Shown: one piece after another, positions 16,552 through 24,258 of the stretch | Position numbering within the stretch: the first letter of the stretch is position 1 | Layout: each line of letters begins with the position of its first letter | Source of the DNA: Janthinobacterium aquaticum | GTDB taxonomy: Bacteria; Pseudomonadota; Gammaproteobacteria; Burkholderiales; Burkholderiaceae_D | Assembly: GCF_009208565.1 (NCBI RefSeq) | Contig: NZ_WFLK01000013.1 | Span: 1 to 64,000 of the forward strand | Direction of reading: 5' to 3' | Length of the DNA: 64,000 nt | Translations under genes and position numbers: made by a program | Notes under the pieces: model-generated | Databases searched by the model: none | What the model was told of the DNA's origin: nothing | Seen by the model: only the letters and a program-made list of their open reading frames with translations

Positions 16552-17445
16552 ATGATCAACCGCCACGCCAGCGCGTATATACTCAGCCATCCCTTGCGCT
16601 TCGTGCTGCAGGTCCTGAAAGGCTTTCGCGCCAACCAGGGCCTGCTGCTGGCCGGCGCCGTAGCCTATTATTCCCTGCTGTCGATCGTGCCGCTGTTGAT
16701 GCTGGTGGTGGTGGCGTTGTCGCATGTAATCGCCGAAGACGAGCTGCTGCGCACCATTGGCCATTACCTTGAATGGCTGGTGCCGGGGCAGTCGAAAGCC
16801 ATCGTGGCCGAGGTCGCGCATTTTCTTGCCAACCGCAGTGTGATCGGCTGGGTGCTGCTGCTGACCATGCTGTTTTTCAGCTCGCTGGCTTTTACCGTGC
16901 TGGAAAACGCCATGAGCGTGATCTTCAACCATCGCGTGGCGATACGCCGCCGTCATTTCCTGATTTCCGCCGTGCTGCCGTATTGCTACATCCTGTGCCT
17001 GGGCGTCGGTATTTTGTTGATTACCCTGGTGGCCGGTGGCTTGCAGGTGATGGGCGACGAAAGCGTGCGTTTCCTGCGCCGGGACTGGGGCCTGGAAGGC
17101 CTGTCCGGCGCGCTGTTGTACCTGCTGGGGCTGACCGGCGAGATCCTCGTGCTCAGCTCGATCTATCTGGTCATGCCGGTGGGCCGGCTATCGTTTACGC
17201 ATGCACTGATGGGCGGCGTGACGGCGGCGCTGCTGTGGGAGATCGCGCGCCATGTGCTGGTCTGGTATTTCTCCACGCTGTCGCAGGTCAATGTGGTGTA
17301 TGGCTCGATGACGACCGCCATCGTCGTCATGTTCAGCTTGGAGATCGGCGCCACCCTGCTGTTGCTGGGGGCGCAGGTGATTTCCGAGTACGAACGCGTG
17401 GCGCGCGGTGGCGAGGAAGACAAGCCACTGGAGCTAAGAACTTGA
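16552..17445 (+). CDS. YihY/BrkB-family inner-membrane protein
   Basis: Protein of 297 residues with about six hydrophobic segments and the family pattern: FRANQGLLLAGAVAYYSLLS near residue 25-45, then SSLAFTVLENAMSVIFNHR, and the C-terminal VNVVYGSMTTAIVVMFSLEI and LLLGAQVISEY. The UPF0761/YihY family was once annotated as ribonuclease BN by mistake; its function is unknown and transport or envelope roles have been suggested. ATG 16552 fits the family start. It stands alone, 101 bases after the LD-carboxypeptidase, and the non-coding transcription unit follows 13 bases after its stop. Confidence 0.9.
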   Translation: MINRHASAYILSHPLRFVLQVLKGFRANQGLLLAGAVAYYSLLSIVPLLMLVVVALSHVIAEDELLRTIGHYLEWLVPGQSKAIVAEVAHFLANRSVIGWVLLLTMLFFSSLAFTVLENAMSVIFNHRVAIRRRHFLISAVLPYCYILCLGVGILLITLVAGGLQVMGDESVRFLRRDWGLEGLSGALLYLLGLTGEILVLSSIYLVMPVGRLSFTHALMGGVTAALLWEIARHVLVWYFSTLSQVNVVYGSMTTAIVVMFSLEIGATLLLLGAQVISEYERVARGGEEDKPLELRT

Positions 17446-17458
17446 TTTAAAAAGGTTG

Positions 17459-17487
17459 TTGCATCGCACAAAAGGCTGTGCTATAAT
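17459..17487 (+). promoter_or_regulatory. Sigma-70 promoter of the non-coding unit
   Basis: TTGCAT (17459-17464), 17 bases, TATAAT (17482-17487): a perfect -10 and optimal spacing. No gene of normal size lies between it and the terminator at 17734-17758. Confidence 0.75.
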
Positions 17488-17638
17488 TCTTTCAGTGGTT
17501 GAGGTTTGCTTGCAGATACTCTCACTATCCAGTTTCAGTACGGCGACCGACAGGTGTAATGTCGATGGCGTGACTAGTACGAAAGAGTGGATTTTGTAAT
17601 TCCGGATACGTTGGTCGAACTTACACTTGGAGTCACCA

Positions 17639-17714
17639 TGCAGATAGCATGGGAGTCCGAAAATCAGGAGGCACTTTGCAGATAGCACTGGCGTCCATGA
17701 CACGATTAAAGCAT
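17639..17714 (+). repeat. Tandem repeat of 38 bases inside the non-coding unit
   Basis: Unit 1 is 17639-17676 and unit 2 is 17677-17714. Both start TGCAGATAGCA and share GG.GTCC; similarity fades after about 20 bases. Confidence 0.55.
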
Positions 17715-17733
17715 TGGTAATACATTGGAACGA

Positions 17734-17758
17734 AGCCCGCGCTAGCGGGCTTTTTTTT
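17734..17758 (+). terminator. Intrinsic terminator of the non-coding unit
   Basis: AGCCCGC (17734-17740), loop GCTA, GCGGGCT (17745-17751), followed by a T-run to 17758. Confidence 0.9.
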
Positions 17759-17769
17759 CGTCTGTGGTG

Positions 17770-17900
17770 GGCGCCTTGATAAACCTACTGCGCAGCCCGC
17801 TATCAAATCGGCGCATTACCCATCGACTCGCCGTACCGAATCTACGGCTGCGTTACTCAATTCGATATCGGGCTTGCTCGCGACGGTTTCTCAAGGCGCC
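17770..17900. repeat. Inverted-repeat element (MITE- or REP-like)
   Basis: The outer arms are GGCGCCTTGATAAACC (17770-17785) and its inverted partner at 17885-17900, with one mismatch in 16. Further in, AGCCCG.TATC.AAT on the left matches the inverted right arm again (about 17793-17809 against 17838-17857), so most of the 131 bases are an imperfect palindrome. No gene lies inside. It sits between the small-RNA terminator and the end of the leftward acyl-CoA operon. Confidence 0.65.
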
Positions 17901-17930
17901 GAAACTTTACTGCATTGCTCTCTTACTTGT

Positions 17931-19058
17931 TTACAATCCTCGCGCAATCAGGATTTTCTGGATATCGCTGGTGCCTTCGTATATCTGGCACACGCGCACG
18001 TCGCGGTAGATGCGCTCGACCGGGAAGTCCGATACATAGCCATAGCCGCCATGCACCTGGATCGCGTCCGAGCAGACTTTTTCCGCCATTTCGGATGCAA
18101 ACAGTTTGGCCATCGCCGCTTCCTTGAGGCAAGGCTGACCGGCATCCTTCATCGCCGCCGCATGGCGGATCAGCTGGCGCGCCGCTTCGATCTGGGTGGC
18201 CATGTCGGCCAGGCGGAACTGCACGGCCTGGTGCTCGAAAATCGGCTTGCCGAAGCTTTCGCGCTCGCGTGCGTACGACAGCGCTGCTTCGTAGGCGGCG
18301 CGCGCCATGCCGACCGCTTGCGAGGCGATCCCGATGCGCCCGCCTTCCAGGCCGGACAGCGCAATCTTGTAGCCCTGGCCTTCTTCACCGATCAGGTTGG
18401 CGGCGGGAATGCGGCAGTTGTCGAATACGATCTGCGCCGTGTCCGACGAATGCTGGCCCATTTTCTGTTCCAGCCCGGCCACGATATAGCCGGGCGTGGC
18501 GGTCGGCACCCAGAAGGCGCTGATGCCGCGCTTGCCGGCGGCCTTGTCGGTCACGGCCAGCACGATGGCCACGTCGGCGTATTTGCCGCTGGTAATGAAC
18601 TGCTTGCTGCCGTTGATGACATACTCATCGCCATCGCGCGTGGCGGTGGTGCGCAGGGCCGACGCGTCGCTGCCCGTATGCGGCTCGGTCAGGCAGAAGG
18701 CGCCCAGCATGCTGCCTTGCGCCAGCGGACGCAGCCATTGCTCCTTTTGCGCGTCATTGGCGTACATCATGGCGATGCTGCAGACAGGGCAGTTGTTGAC
18801 TGAGATAATGGTCGAGGTACCGCCGTCGCCGGCAGCAATTTCTTCCAGCACCAGTGCCAGTGAAACATAGTCGAGACCAGCACCGCCCAGGTGTTCCGGC
18901 ACGGCCACGCCAAAGGCGCCCAGCGCGGCCAGTTCCTGCAGTTCAGCTTTCGGGAAATGATGTTCCTTGTCCCAGCGCGCGGCGTTGGGCGCCAGGCGCT
19001 CGCGTGCAAAGCTGCGTAGCGCCTCCTGGATCATGCTCTGTTCTTCGTTCAGTATCAT
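17931..19058 (-). CDS. Acyl-CoA dehydrogenase (short-chain type)
   Basis: FAD enzyme of 375 residues that oxidises acyl-CoA to the 2,3-enoyl-CoA and passes electrons to ETF. Family signatures: FCLTEPHTGSDASALRTTA, NGSKQFITSG, GEEGQGYKIALSGLEGGRIG, and the C-terminal QVHGGYGYVSDFPVERIYRD then CQIYEGTSDIQKILIAR, where the glutamate of YEGTS is the usual catalytic base. The length is normal. Substrate range (butyryl or branched chain) cannot be fixed from sequence alone. It is the last gene of a leftward run ivd - thiolase - SDR - acyl-CoA dehydrogenase with gaps of 12 to 33 bases. Confidence 0.93.
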   Translation of the reverse strand: MILNEEQSMIQEALRSFARERLAPNAARWDKEHHFPKAELQELAALGAFGVAVPEHLGGAGLDYVSLALVLEEIAAGDGGTSTIISVNNCPVCSIAMMYANDAQKEQWLRPLAQGSMLGAFCLTEPHTGSDASALRTTATRDGDEYVINGSKQFITSGKYADVAIVLAVTDKAAGKRGISAFWVPTATPGYIVAGLEQKMGQHSSDTAQIVFDNCRIPAANLIGEEGQGYKIALSGLEGGRIGIASQAVGMARAAYEAALSYARERESFGKPIFEHQAVQFRLADMATQIEAARQLIRHAAAMKDAGQPCLKEAAMAKLFASEMAEKVCSDAIQVHGGYGYVSDFPVERIYRDVRVCQIYEGTSDIQKILIARGL

Positions 19059-19070
19059 GGCGTGGTGTGA

Positions 19071-19739
19071 TTACCAGGCAATCGGCTTGCCATCGTAGTT
19101 GCGGAAAACAGCCTGCTGCGTGGGCGGCAGGCTGGCCAGGGTGGCGCGGATACCGGCCGCGCTTTCCTCGGGTGAAATATCGGCGCCTTCGCCGCCCATG
19201 TCGGTGCGTACCCAGCCCGGATGGAAGGCCACGCAGCTGACTCCTTGCGGGCCATGTACGAGGGCCGTGTCGATCAGCACCGAATTCAAGGCCGCCTTGC
19301 TGGCGCGGTACAGCGAACCGCTGGGGTTGCTGCGCTCGCTGAGCGAACCCATGTGCGAAGACAGCACGGCCAGCTTGCCGTGCGCGTTGGCGACCAGCGG
19401 CGCCAAGATCGGCAGCAGGCGCATCGCTGCCAGCACATTGGTATGCATTACGCTGTCAAAATCGGCCTGCGCCGGAAAGCCGTCATGGCGCGGACCATAG
19501 ACGCCGGCGTTAAGGATAGCCACGTCAAGCTTTTCATCATCGAGCTTCCAGCCCAGGCCGGCGCAGCCTTCGACGTCGGTCACATCGAGCTGGTGCGCTT
19601 CGGCGCCCAGCTGCTTCAATGCTTCGCAGTCTTGCGCCTTGCGCGCGGTGGCGATCACGCGCCAGCCATCCTGGCGGTACTGGCGGACGATTTCATGGCC
19701 GATCCCGCGCGAGGCGCCGATAATCAATGCTGTCGACAT
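19071..19739 (-). CDS. Short-chain dehydrogenase/reductase (SDR)
   Basis: Protein of 222 residues with the classical SDR features: cofactor loop GASRGIG at residues 8-14, NAG in AILNAGVYG, a serine in VLSSHMG and the active-site YRASK. The tail HPGWVRTDMGGEGADISPEE is frequent in C-factor-like SDRs. AGGAG lies 6 bases before the ATG. The substrate is unknown; in this operon a hydroxyacyl-CoA role is possible, but the short C-terminus resembles the general C-factor type. Gap to the next gene 12 bases. Confidence 0.9.
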   Translation of the reverse strand: MSTALIIGASRGIGHEIVRQYRQDGWRVIATARKAQDCEALKQLGAEAHQLDVTDVEGCAGLGWKLDDEKLDVAILNAGVYGPRHDGFPAQADFDSVMHTNVLAAMRLLPILAPLVANAHGKLAVLSSHMGSLSERSNPSGSLYRASKAALNSVLIDTALVHGPQGVSCVAFHPGWVRTDMGGEGADISPEESAAGIRATLASLPPTQQAVFRNYDGKPIAW

Positions 19740-19772
19740 ATGCTGCTCCTGATGATGAGGGAAAAACGCAGC

Positions 19773-20969
19773 TTAACCCAGTTCGATGGCGATCGCCGTT
19801 GCCTCGCCGCCACCGATGCACAGCGCCGCCACGCCGCGCTTGCCGCCAGTCTTTTTCAGGGCGCCCAGCAAGGTCACGATAATGCGCGCGCCCGAGGCGC
19901 CGATCGGGTGGCCCAGCGCGCAGGCGCCGCCGTGGATATTGATCTTGTCGTGCGCGATATCGAGGTCATGCATGGCGGCCATCGGCACGGCGGCAAACGC
20001 TTCGTTGATCTCGAACAGGTCGACCGTGCTGCTGCTCCAGCCCGTCTTGGCATACAGTTTTTTTACCGCACCGATCGGCGCCGTGGTGAATTCGTTGGGC
20101 GCCTGTGCATGCGTGGCGTGGCCGTGAATACGGGCGATCACCGTGCAGCCGAGCTTTTTGGCGGTCGACTCGCGCATCAGCACCAGCGCGGCGGCGCCAT
20201 CGTTGATCGACGACGACGAGGCGGCGGTAATCGTGCCGTCTTTTTTGAACGCCGGTTTCAGGCTGGGGATTTTTTCCAGGCGCGCTTTGAGCGGGCCTTC
20301 ATCGACGCTGACCACGGTATCGCCGCCACGTCCTGAAACCGTCACCGGCGCGATTTCCCAGTCGAAGCTGCCGTCCTTGCCTGCGGCCTGGGCGCGCTTG
20401 ACGGACGCGATGGCAAACGCGTCCTGCGCTTCGCGCGTCAGGCCGTATTGCGTGGCGCATTCTTCGGCAAACGTGCCCATCGAGCGCGCATTGCCTTTTT
20501 CATCGCGGCTGTAAGCGTCTTCCAGGCCGTCCATCATCATGTGGTCGAACAGCATGCCGTGGCCGATGCGGTAGCCGCTGCGCGCCTTCGGCACCAGATA
20601 GGGTGCATTGGTCATCGATTCCATGCCGCCGGCGACCACCACTTCGGCGCTGCCGGCGAGCAAGGTATCGTGTGCAAACATGGTCGTTTGCATGGCCGAG
20701 CCGCACATCTTGGACAGCGTCACGGCGCCGGTCGAGTCCGGCAGGCCGGCCTTGCGCAGCGCCTGGCGCGCCGGCGCCTGGCCTTGGCCGGCCATCAGGC
20801 AATTACCGAAATACACGTGTTCGACCAGTTCCGGCGCTACGCCGGCGCGCTCGACGGCGGCGCGGATGGCCACGGCGCCCAGGTCGCTGGCCGTCACGTT
20901 GGCAAAATCGCCCTGGAAGGCGCCCATGGGGGTGCGCGCGGCACCGACAATCACGACTGGATCATGCAT
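19773..20969 (-). CDS. Acetyl-CoA C-acyltransferase (thiolase)
   Basis: Protein of 398 residues of the biosynthetic/degradative thiolase family: two acetyl-CoA to acetoacetyl-CoA, or the reverse cleavage. The nucleophilic cysteine is in KMCGSAMQTT (about residue 91), the histidine in GGACALGHPIGASGARI and the second cysteine in ALCIGGGEATAIAIE. AGGAG is 7 bases before the ATG. Inside the LiuR-type operon it most likely completes leucine/isovalerate or acyl-CoA breakdown by cleaving acetoacetyl-CoA (inference); a role in polyhydroxybutyrate synthesis is possible but no phb genes are adjacent. Confidence 0.95.
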   Translation of the reverse strand: MHDPVVIVGAARTPMGAFQGDFANVTASDLGAVAIRAAVERAGVAPELVEHVYFGNCLMAGQGQAPARQALRKAGLPDSTGAVTLSKMCGSAMQTTMFAHDTLLAGSAEVVVAGGMESMTNAPYLVPKARSGYRIGHGMLFDHMMMDGLEDAYSRDEKGNARSMGTFAEECATQYGLTREAQDAFAIASVKRAQAAGKDGSFDWEIAPVTVSGRGGDTVVSVDEGPLKARLEKIPSLKPAFKKDGTITAASSSSINDGAAALVLMRESTAKKLGCTVIARIHGHATHAQAPNEFTTAPIGAVKKLYAKTGWSSSTVDLFEINEAFAAVPMAAMHDLDIAHDKINIHGGACALGHPIGASGARIIVTLLGALKKTGGKRGVAALCIGGGEATAIAIELG

Positions 20970-20999
20970 GTTGATACTCCTATCAAGTGGGTGCTGCGC

Positions 21000-22184
21000 T
21001 TAATTGGTTTCTGCAAACAACTCACGACCGATCAGCATGCGGCGGATCTCGCTGGTACCGGCGCCGATCTCGTAGAGCTTGGCGTCGCGCCACAGGCGTC
21101 CGGCCGGGAACTCATTGATATAGCCGTTGCCACCGAGCGCCTGGATCGCTTCGCCGGCCATCCAGGTGGCTTTTTCTGCGCTGTACAAAATGGCGCCGGC
21201 CGCATCCTTGCGCAACTGGCGCACCGCTTCGGGCGAGCTGGCGCGGTCGCAGGCCTGGCCCACCGCATACACATAGGCCCTGCAGGCCATCATGGTCGAG
21301 TACATATCGGCCAGCTTGCCCTGCATCAGCTGGAATTCGCCGATGGCCTGGCCGAACTGCTTGCGCTCGTGCACATACGGCACCACCAGGTCCATGCAGG
21401 CCTGCATGATGCCCAGCGGGCCGCCGGACAATACCGTGCGCTCGAAGTCGAGGCCCGACATCAGTACATTGACGCCCTTGCCCACTTCGCCCAGTACGTT
21501 TTCCAGCGGCACGACACAATCCTGGAATACCAGCTCGCCCGTGTGCGAGCCGCGCATGCCGAGTTTGTCGAGCTTTTGCGCGATGGAAAAGCCCTTGAAG
21601 CTTTTCTCGATCAGGAAGGCCGTCATGCCGCGCGCGCCGGCGGCCAGGTCGGTCTTGGCGTAGACCACCAGCACATCGGCGTCGGGGCCGTTGGTAATCC
21701 ACATCTTGGTACCGTTCAGCACGTAGTGGTCGCCCTTCAGATCGGCGCGCAGCTGCATGCTGACCACGTCCGAACCGGCGTTCGGCTCCGACATGGCCAG
21801 TGCGCCGATATGTTCGCCGGTGACCAGCTTGGGCAGGTATTTGGCTTTCTGTTCAGTATTGCCGTTGCGCTTGATCTGGTTGACGCACAGATTGGAGTGG
21901 GCGCCGTACGACAGGCCGACCGAGGCCGAGGCGCGCGAGATTTCTTCCATCGCAATGATATGGGCCAGGTAGCCCATGCCGGCGCCACCGTATTCTTCAC
22001 CGACGGTAATGCCGAGCAGGCCCATGTCGCCCATCTTGCGCCACAGATCCATCGGGAACTGGTCGCTGCGGTCGATTTCGGCGGCGCGCGGGGCGATTTC
22101 GGCTGCGGCAAATTGCTGGATCGCTGCGCGCAGCGAGGCGATGTCTTCGCCATGGTCAAAGGTCAAGCCTGGGAGATGGAGCAT
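21000..22184 (-). CDS. ivd: Isovaleryl-CoA dehydrogenase
   Basis: FAD-dependent enzyme of 394 residues converting isovaleryl-CoA to 3-methylcrotonyl-CoA in leucine breakdown. The sequence is characteristic: [70 protein letters not shown], and [20 protein letters not shown], where the glutamate of DFER is the catalytic base specific to this branch. GAGGAAG precedes the ATG. It is the first gene of the four-gene unit. A perfect 16-bp palindrome lies 75 bases upstream and liuR is directly upstream, so LiuR control is likely. Confidence 0.95.
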   Translation of the reverse strand: MLHLPGLTFDHGEDIASLRAAIQQFAAAEIAPRAAEIDRSDQFPMDLWRKMGDMGLLGITVGEEYGGAGMGYLAHIIAMEEISRASASVGLSYGAHSNLCVNQIKRNGNTEQKAKYLPKLVTGEHIGALAMSEPNAGSDVVSMQLRADLKGDHYVLNGTKMWITNGPDADVLVVYAKTDLAAGARGMTAFLIEKSFKGFSIAQKLDKLGMRGSHTGELVFQDCVVPLENVLGEVGKGVNVLMSGLDFERTVLSGGPLGIMQACMDLVVPYVHERKQFGQAIGEFQLMQGKLADMYSTMMACRAYVYAVGQACDRASSPEAVRQLRKDAAGAILYSAEKATWMAGEAIQALGGNGYINEFPAGRLWRDAKLYEIGAGTSEIRRMLIGRELFAETN

Positions 22185-22258
22185 GTCTTCCTCGTTGTCG
22201 TTATGCGGTGGGTGGGCCGTTTCAAGTCTGTACTTCAGGAGTATGATACTCAGTTGTG

Positions 22259-22274
22259 ACGTTTACGTAAACGT
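22259..22274. promoter_or_regulatory. LiuR-type operator upstream of ivd
   Basis: ACGTTTACGTAAACGT is a perfect 16-bp palindrome. It matches the style of LiuR sites upstream of leucine/isovalerate genes in proteobacteria (remembered consensus around TTTACGTAAA). On the - strand TTTACG, 17 bases, TATCAT could be the promoter that overlaps it. Confidence 0.8.
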
Positions 22275-22324
22275 AAAGTGCAAGGCATGCCGGCCTCCTG
22301 CGTGCCGGCGCTTTTTACTGTTTC

Positions 22325-22735
22325 TTACTGTTCCAGTTCGGCAAGCATGGCGGCGCAAGCCTCCTCGTGCGTGCTGATCTCGGCCAGCGCCATTTCAATA
22401 TCGATGCGCTGCTGCTCGAGTGTCTGGCGATGTTGCGCCAGCACGGTCAAGAATCGATCCATCTGCGCCCGCGTGTCTTTCGGCGACTCATACATGTCGA
22501 CCAGGCTCTTGATCTCCGACAAAGCCAGCCCCAGCCGTTTGCCGCGCAAGGTCAGTTTGAGGCGGGTACGGTCGCGCGCCGAATAGATGCGCTGGCGCCC
22601 GCCCGCGCCTTCGCGCCTGGGGCTGAGCAAGCCCTGGTCTTCATAGAAGCGGATGGCGCGCGCCGTGATATCGAACTCGCGCGACAGTTCGGTGATCGTA
22701 TAAGTAGGGATCGCAGCGGGCGGGGATGGTTGCAT
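22325..22735 (-). CDS. liuR: MerR-family regulator of branched-chain acyl-CoA breakdown (LiuR)
   Basis: Protein of 136 residues. The MerR HTH is at the N-terminus (YTITELSREFDITARAIRFY then EDQGLLSPRREGAGGRQRIY), followed by a long dimerisation helix; no metal-binding cysteine pattern is seen. Its position directly upstream of ivd, the shared orientation, and palindromes before both ivd and itself identify it as LiuR, which controls the liu/ivd genes in many proteobacteria. The start at 22735 has no strong ribosome binding site. The dyad at 22790-22805 suggests autoregulation. Confidence 0.9.
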   Translation of the reverse strand: MQPSPPAAIPTYTITELSREFDITARAIRFYEDQGLLSPRREGAGGRQRIYSARDRTRLKLTLRGKRLGLALSEIKSLVDMYESPKDTRAQMDRFLTVLAQHRQTLEQQRIDIEMALAEISTHEEACAAMLAELEQ

Positions 22736-22789
22736 GATGAATTGCTTGATAGATGAATCGTGGAAACTGGGACGGCGCGGCTGCCTGCG

Positions 22790-22805
22790 TTGACGTATGC
22801 GTCAA
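22790..22805. promoter_or_regulatory. LiuR-like dyad upstream of liuR
   Basis: TTGACG (22790-22795) and CGTCAA (22800-22805) around TATG. On the - strand a TACAAT box (22809-22814) lies just upstream, so the dyad overlaps the expected transcription start of liuR, a position suited to autoregulation. Confidence 0.6.
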
Positions 22806-22814
22806 TCATTGTAG

Positions 22815-23382
22815 CGCGCCTGCGCCGCAATCCAGGCAGAAATTTGCTGACGACTGCACGCGCAACGGCGTCATGCCAATTGCTTTGCATGGATGAATTT
22901 CATTATTGAGATTTAATGTAAATTGACAGTTGGTGGCGTTTATAAGACCAAAAAGAACTTTCTTTACACCAACTTGGGTAAAAGTCGTTATGATGGAAGT
23001 AAATTTGCCAGCAAAACAAGCATTTACGAACTGATGATATCGATATTGATGGCGATTGGATCATTTTGACAAAACTATTTTCAAAATATTAATAAAATAG
23101 TTTTTGTGTAAATTTTGTCTAGCAGAAATTATATGAAATTGGCTGTTTATTTGGCAAAAATGGTAGGTGTGGTACTCGACCGTATGTTGTAAACCAAAGT
23201 GCGGTTTTCTAAGTATGTTGCAGTGCAAAATACCGTGCAACATGTGAATTCAATCCAAACCCATCCAGGTTGGCAAGAGAATATTTGGCATCAGCTGAGT
23301 GCTTGAAAGCACTGAAAAGTGTTAATTGTTAATTATTATATTGTGCAATGTGACAATCTGTATGGTCATTCAAGAAACTGAC
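22815..23382. other. Long AT-rich non-coding region upstream of an HTH gene
   Basis: Nearly 600 bases without a believable gene, strikingly AT-rich (for example around 23070-23160 and 23325-23345) in an otherwise GC-rich area. Seen in it: the hexamer GTGCAA at 23223, 23235 and 23343, with a fourth copy at 23405 just before the start codon, and an inverted repeat at 23215-23243. It may be a large control region of the next gene or what is left of an inserted segment. Confidence 0.5.
23215..23243. repeat. Inverted repeat ATGTTGCA / TGCAACAT
   Basis: ATGTTGCA (23215-23222), 13 bases, TGCAACAT (23236-23243). Each arm overlaps or touches a GTGCAA hexamer. A candidate protein-binding site upstream of the HTH gene. 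Confidence 0.5.
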
Positions 23383-23402
23383 TTTCATGTTACAACATGA
23401 AA
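23383..23402. promoter_or_regulatory. Perfect 9+9 palindrome just before the HTH gene (candidate operator)
   Basis: TTTCATGTT (23383-23391), AC, AACATGAAA (23394-23402). It ends 10 bases before the ATG of the HTH regulator, an ideal place for autorepression. It is also close enough to mask the ribosome binding region. Confidence 0.6.
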
Positions 23403-23412
23403 TAGTGCAACT

Positions 23413-23820
23413 ATGAATTCTTCTAACGAACGCGAGAGCTTTAGCCAACGACTTCAGTTGGCGCTGAAAAACGCCCATTACTCCCCAGATAGTCCGACCC
23501 GGCTGGCGCGGGAATTTAACATCCGTTTCGACGGACGTCCGATTACGGTTCATGCAGCAAGGAAATGGTTAGTAGGAGAAGCTATCCCTACCCAGGAAAA
23601 ATTGCGCATGATTGCTCAATGGCTGGGCGTACCGGCAGAATGGTTGCGTTTTGGTGGCCCGGAAAGCGCCACGCCCAATGGTGAAGCCAATGGCAGCCTG
23701 GCCCGGTTTGAGTCGGCAGATGTTAAATTGATTGCAGACTTACAACGTCTTGATGAGCATCACCGCCAGCTTGCGCGCGAATTCATCCGCATGCTGGTCA
23801 GGGTAAATTACCAGAAGTAG
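23413..23820 (+). CDS. HTH (phage-repressor-like) transcriptional regulator
   Basis: Protein of 135 residues. The N-terminal half has a helix-turn-helix that extends through RLAREFNIRFDGRPITVHAA and KWLVGEAIPTQEKLRMIAQW, with the WLGVPAEWLRFG end seen in a family of conserved betaproteobacterial regulators. The C-terminal half (LARFESADVKLIADLQRLDE HHRQLAREFI) is probably a dimerisation helix. There is no peptidase domain, so it is not a LexA-type repressor. It is preceded by a very long AT-rich leader and a perfect palindrome, which suggests tight autoregulation. Its targets are unknown; no prophage genes are nearby. Confidence 0.85.
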   Translation: MNSSNERESFSQRLQLALKNAHYSPDSPTRLAREFNIRFDGRPITVHAARKWLVGEAIPTQEKLRMIAQWLGVPAEWLRFGGPESATPNGEANGSLARFESADVKLIADLQRLDEHHRQLAREFIRMLVRVNYQK

Positions 23821-23947
23821 CGATGACTTCGCCGGTTGGTCGCCTGCGCTGCTCTTGCAGAGGTTGCTTTCGCGGAATTTTTGTGCAAAGTCATACTGGA
23901 GACATGATTTTGCCGCACAATAAGACGGCTTATGTTGCGCTGCAACC

Positions 23948-23967
23948 AGATAATTCGACGATTATCT
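23948..23967. repeat. Short hairpin between the HTH gene and a tiny gene
   Basis: AGATAAT (23948-23954), loop TCGACG, ATTATCT (23961-23967). No T-run follows, so it is not a clear terminator. The surrounding 23821-24102 shows no other gene. Confidence 0.4.
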
Positions 23968-24102
23968 TGTAGAGAGCGGCGCAGTAGTCAATACTGGCTC
24001 ATAATCACCTCAGAAGCAGCCTGTTGTTATCCACTACGGAGCATGGCGTCAAGCCGTCTTATGAAAAGCAACTACAGCAATACCGCGCAGCTGAAGGATC
24101 TG

Positions 24103-24231
24103 ATGACCGTCCCACCGATGACCGCCGCGCAGCACGCGGAAGTCATGCGCAAACGGATCGCCCACCGCAGGATGGTGGAAGAAGCCAGGGATCTGAAGCG
24201 CGCCAGTGCGGCGCAGTTTGAGAAGCGCTGA
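24103..24231 (+). CDS. Tiny hypothetical protein (about 42 residues)
   Basis: ATG 24103 has AAGGAT about 5 bases upstream and gives MTVPPMTAAQHAEVMRKRIA then HRRMVEEARDLKRASAAQFE, a single highly charged helix. Longer versions from 24043 or 24061 are in frame but have poorer start signals. The codon use is GC-rich like the chromosome. It could be a small nucleic-acid- or protein-binding helix; no family is recognised. It converges with ubiX, ending 28 bases before it. Confidence 0.5.
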   Translation: MTVPPMTAAQHAEVMRKRIAHRRMVEEARDLKRASAAQFEKR

Positions 24232-24258
24232 CGGCGCAGCGGCCGTCGTGCAGTAACG

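Larger units (their letters stand above)
17494..17758 (+). ncRNA. Candidate small RNA or micro-ORF transcript (about 265 nt)
   Basis: A strong promoter and a strong intrinsic terminator bracket about 265 bases without a long frame. TGCAGATA occurs three times (17511, 17639, 17677); the last two belong to a 38-base tandem repeat in which 17 of the first 20 bases agree. Two tiny frames with Shine-Dalgarno sequences are present: ATG 17638-17685 (15 codons, GGAG 5 bases upstream) and TTG 17676-17720 (14 codons, AGGAGG 4 bases upstream); both begin M-Q-I-A. So the transcript may be a regulatory RNA, a dual-function RNA or a micro-protein mRNA. I do not recognise it as 6S, tmRNA, RNase P RNA or SRP RNA. 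Start and end are estimated from the promoter and terminator. Confidence 0.55.

Noticed and set aside
17434-17703. 89-codon frame on the - strand across the small-RNA region
   Set aside because: No ribosome binding site or family pattern; the + strand promoter and terminator explain the region better.
22925-23245. Small genes in the AT-rich gap, for example a frame of 60 codons at 23061-23243
   Set aside because: Low-complexity AT-driven translations without ribosome binding sites or recognisable similarity.
23413-23820. Prophage remnant based on a phage-repressor-like HTH gene
   Set aside because: No integrase, phage structural gene or att repeat nearby; the neighbours are ordinary chromosomal genes.
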